DNA of 64,000 bases. Origin: Streptomyces akebiae. GTDB lineage: Bacteria; Actinomycetota; Actinomycetes; Streptomycetales; Streptomycetaceae. The stretch is from contig NZ_CP080647.1 of assembly GCF_019599145.1 (NCBI RefSeq), forward strand, positions 5,022,001 through 5,086,000, written 5' to 3'. The notes under the pieces are model-generated. The model did no database searches and was not told where the DNA came from. It saw only the letters and a program-made list of their open reading frames with translations. Below, piece after piece: positions 62,480-64,000 of this stretch. Position 1 is the first letter of the stretch, and each line of letters starts with the position of its first letter. Position numbers and translations under genes: made by a program.

Positions 62480-63013
62480 TCAGCCCTGGCGGGTCTCCAC
62501 GACGACCGACTCGATGACGACGTCGTTGACCGGACGGTCGGTGCGCGGGTTGGTCTGGGCACCGGCGATGGCGTCCACGACCTTCTGGCTGGCCGCGTCG
62601 ACGACCTCACCGAAGATGGTGTGCTTGCGGTTCAGCCATGCCGTCGGGGAGACGGTGATGAAGAACTGCGAGCCGTTGGTGCCCGGGCCGGCGTTGGCCA
62701 TGGCCAGCAGGTAGGGCTTGTCGAAGGCGAGGTCCGGGTGGAACTCGTCAGCGAACTGGTAGCCCGGACCACCGGTGCCGTTGCCCAGCGGGTCACCGCC
62801 CTGGATCATGAATCCACTGATCACCCGGTGGAAGACCGTGCCGTCGTAGAGCTTGTCCGTGGACTTCTGGCCGGTGGCCGGGTTGGTCCACTCACGCTCG
62901 CCCTGGGCGAGCTCGACGAAGTTACGGACCGTCTTGGGCGCGTGGTTCGGCAGCAGCCGCACCTCGATGTCGCCGTGGTTGGTCTTCAGGGTGGCGTACA
63001 GCTGCTCTGCCAC
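62480..63013 (-). CDS. cyclophilin-type peptidyl-prolyl cis-trans isomerase
   Basis: A 177-residue protein from GTG 63013, 6 nt after GGAAGG. It is a single cyclophilin domain: LPNHAPKTVRNFVELAQGE, FHRVISGFMIQGGDP (catalytic Arg), GTNGSQFFITVSPTAWLN and HTIFGEVVD. No signal peptide, so it acts in the cytoplasm as a folding catalyst. Confidence 0.93.
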   Translation of the reverse strand: MAEQLYATLKTNHGDIEVRLLPNHAPKTVRNFVELAQGEREWTNPATGQKSTDKLYDGTVFHRVISGFMIQGGDPLGNGTGGPGYQFADEFHPDLAFDKPYLLAMANAGPGTNGSQFFITVSPTAWLNRKHTIFGEVVDAASQKVVDAIAGAQTNPRTDRPVNDVVIESVVVETRQG

Positions 63014-63373
63014 GATCTGCCTTCCGTTGTCCTCTGTGACTCCCCCGATCCTCGCACGGACGACGCCGCGCGTCCCCCGACGCCCTCGCTCTTGTACGGC
63101 GGGCGCGCGGAAAACCGGCCGAGTAGCCCCGGTACCGGCGCGCTTCGCGGCGATCCGTGGCATTGTCGGCACTGTCGTAAGCAACTTCCCGTTGCCCCGC
63201 ATTCATCCTCTATTGCACGTGAACGGGTTCATGAGCGGCTCTGATCGACGTCGGCCGGAGTCGCGGCCATGACCCGGATGCCCGCCCGCACATGCCCCGG
63301 AGCGCTCCGGGAGGCATGATCCCCAAAAGGGTGGAAAGTCGAATTACCGTACGCCACCGAGGAGGAGGATCCC
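63014..63373. other. 360-bp divergent intergenic region with hairpin
   Basis: The gap holds promoters for the cyclophilin gene and the DUF5324 gene. A 28-nt hairpin (63291-63318) with stem CATGCC-CCGGAGC against GCTCCGG-GGCATG lies 55 bp before the DUF5324 start and could be an attenuator. GAGGAGGA at about 63360 is the ribosome site. No gene is seen. Confidence 0.45.
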
Positions 63374-64000
63374 GTGACCCGCATCGACAGCGTGCGCGCC
63401 GCGACCGGCTCGGCGAAGGGCAGCGTGCTGCACGCCGCGGAAGTGGTGGCGCCCTACGCCGACACGGCCAAGGACAAGGCCTCGCACTACGCGCAAGAGG
63501 CACGTGTACGACTCGCGCCGAAGGTGTCGCAGGCCGCGGAACAGGCACGCGTCCAGTACGGCGCCCATGTCGTCCCGCGCTTGGAGCAGGCCCGCACGCA
63601 TGTGCCGCCGAAGGTCGACCACGCGGCCCACGAAGCCGCCGCACGCACCCGTAAGGCGGCCCGCCAGGCCGCCGACTACTCCCGTCCACGTATCGAGCAG
63701 GCCGTGGCCGCGGCCGGCCCCGTCCGCGAGGAAGCCACGGCCCGCAGTGTCGCGGCGCTGGCCGCACTGCGTGGACAGGTCTCACCCCAACAGATCCAGC
63801 GGTTGGTCCGCAGGCAGCAGCGCCGGGCGAGGCTCGGCCGCGCCGCCAAGGGCCTGGCCGTCCTGGGCGTGCTGACGGGCGGCGCCTTCGCCGCCTGGAA
63901 GTGGTGGGACAAGCAGGCCAACCCCGACTGGCTGGTCGAGCCCCCTGCCGCCACCGAAGTCTCCGACTCCGGTCGCCTGTCCTCCGTGGACGGCAGCGGC
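63374..64000 (+). CDS. DUF5324 family membrane protein (partial, runs off the window)
   Basis: The open frame from GTG 63374 (VTRIDSVRAATGSAKGSVLH) continues for 209 codons to the window end without a stop. The first 150 residues are a highly helical, Ala/Arg/Gln/Lys-rich region with repeated A.AA.AR/Q pieces, like an apolipoprotein-type amphipathic helix. A membrane helix (GLAVLGVLTGGAFAAWKWW) follows, and the C-terminal part (ANPDWLVEP) should be external. The family is actinobacterial and of unknown function. Confidence 0.8.
   Translation, partial: MTRIDSVRAATGSAKGSVLHAAEVVAPYADTAKDKASHYAQEARVRLAPKVSQAAEQARVQYGAHVVPRLEQARTHVPPKVDHAAHEAAARTRKAARQAADYSRPRIEQAVAAAGPVREEATARSVAALAALRGQVSPQQIQRLVRRQQRRARLGRAAKGLAVLGVLTGGAFAAWKWWDKQANPDWLVEPPAATEVSDSGRLSSVDGSG

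Overview
The window is high-GC actinobacterial DNA and almost certainly a Streptomyces chromosome. Evidence: two branched-chain 2-oxo acid dehydrogenase operons, mycothiol-dependent enzymes, a bacterial proteasome activator, class E sortases, CrgA, the FhaA-FhaB-PstP-RodA-PbpA-PknB cluster, and many GTG starts and 4-nt ATGA/GTGA overlaps. Six perfect copies of the ParB site GTTTCACGTGAAAC and several DnaA boxes place it in the origin-proximal core. From memory, the gene order resembles the S. coelicolor SCO38xx region just left of oriC; no database was searched.

Layout. 1-0.9 kb: relics, namely a frameshifted IS701-type transposase tail and the last fragment of an AraC/GlxA regulator. 0.9-9.8 kb: a LURP-one-related protein, an AbaA/WhiJ-like regulatory cassette (ATPase-fold protein, XRE-DUF5753, DUF397), a nitrilase-superfamily amidase, a mycothiol-dependent isomerase-like protein, a GntR-MFS pair, a K15-type DD-transpeptidase and a stand-alone Bro-N protein. 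9.8-13.6 kb: first bkd operon. 14-19 kb: APH-fold kinase and two divergently transcribed membrane Ser/Thr kinases. 19-27.3 kb: proteasome activator Bpa, a small secreted protein, quinone oxidoreductase, a DrrAB-type ABC exporter, a K+ channel/RCK protein, MoeA and a MobA-like protein, with three parS sites around the channel/moeA junction. 27.4-35.6 kb: second bkd operon, Lrp and TetR regulators, 3-hydroxyacyl-CoA dehydrogenase and PaaN. The same 14-bp operator-like palindrome lies in front of the bkd operon and between the last two genes. 35.7-43.6 kb: a coupled DUF5819-HTTM-TrmH operon, an acyl-CoA dehydrogenase behind a perfect KstR-type motif, rhodanese, a J-domain protein and a DUF2252 protein. 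43.8-47.6 kb: a frameshifted HxlR regulator, a GH127 glycosidase carrying a LamG insertion, a parS site and tRNA-Leu(CAG).

48-56.2 kb is the conserved cell-wall growth/phospho-signalling operon fhaA-fhaB-pstP-rodA-pbpA-pknB. It couples a SEDS/PBP septal or tip synthase to a PASTA kinase, its phosphatase and FHA readers, and it ends in tandem terminators and two parS sites. 56.3-60.7 kb on the minus strand holds three class E sortases, a glutamine amidotransferase, a 53-residue membrane protein and a DUF881 protein, divergent from crgA. The crgA downstream region carries clustered DnaA boxes inside a 13-bp inverted repeat. A rhomboid protease, a cyclophilin and the start of a DUF5324 gene close the window.

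Most of the window is conserved core; the accessory-looking parts are 0-9.8 kb and 43.8-47.5 kb. No CRISPR array, restriction system, phage module or biosynthetic cluster was seen. The least described features are the DUF5819-HTTM-TrmH operon, the shared catabolic operators and the parS/DnaA-box decoration of gene ends.
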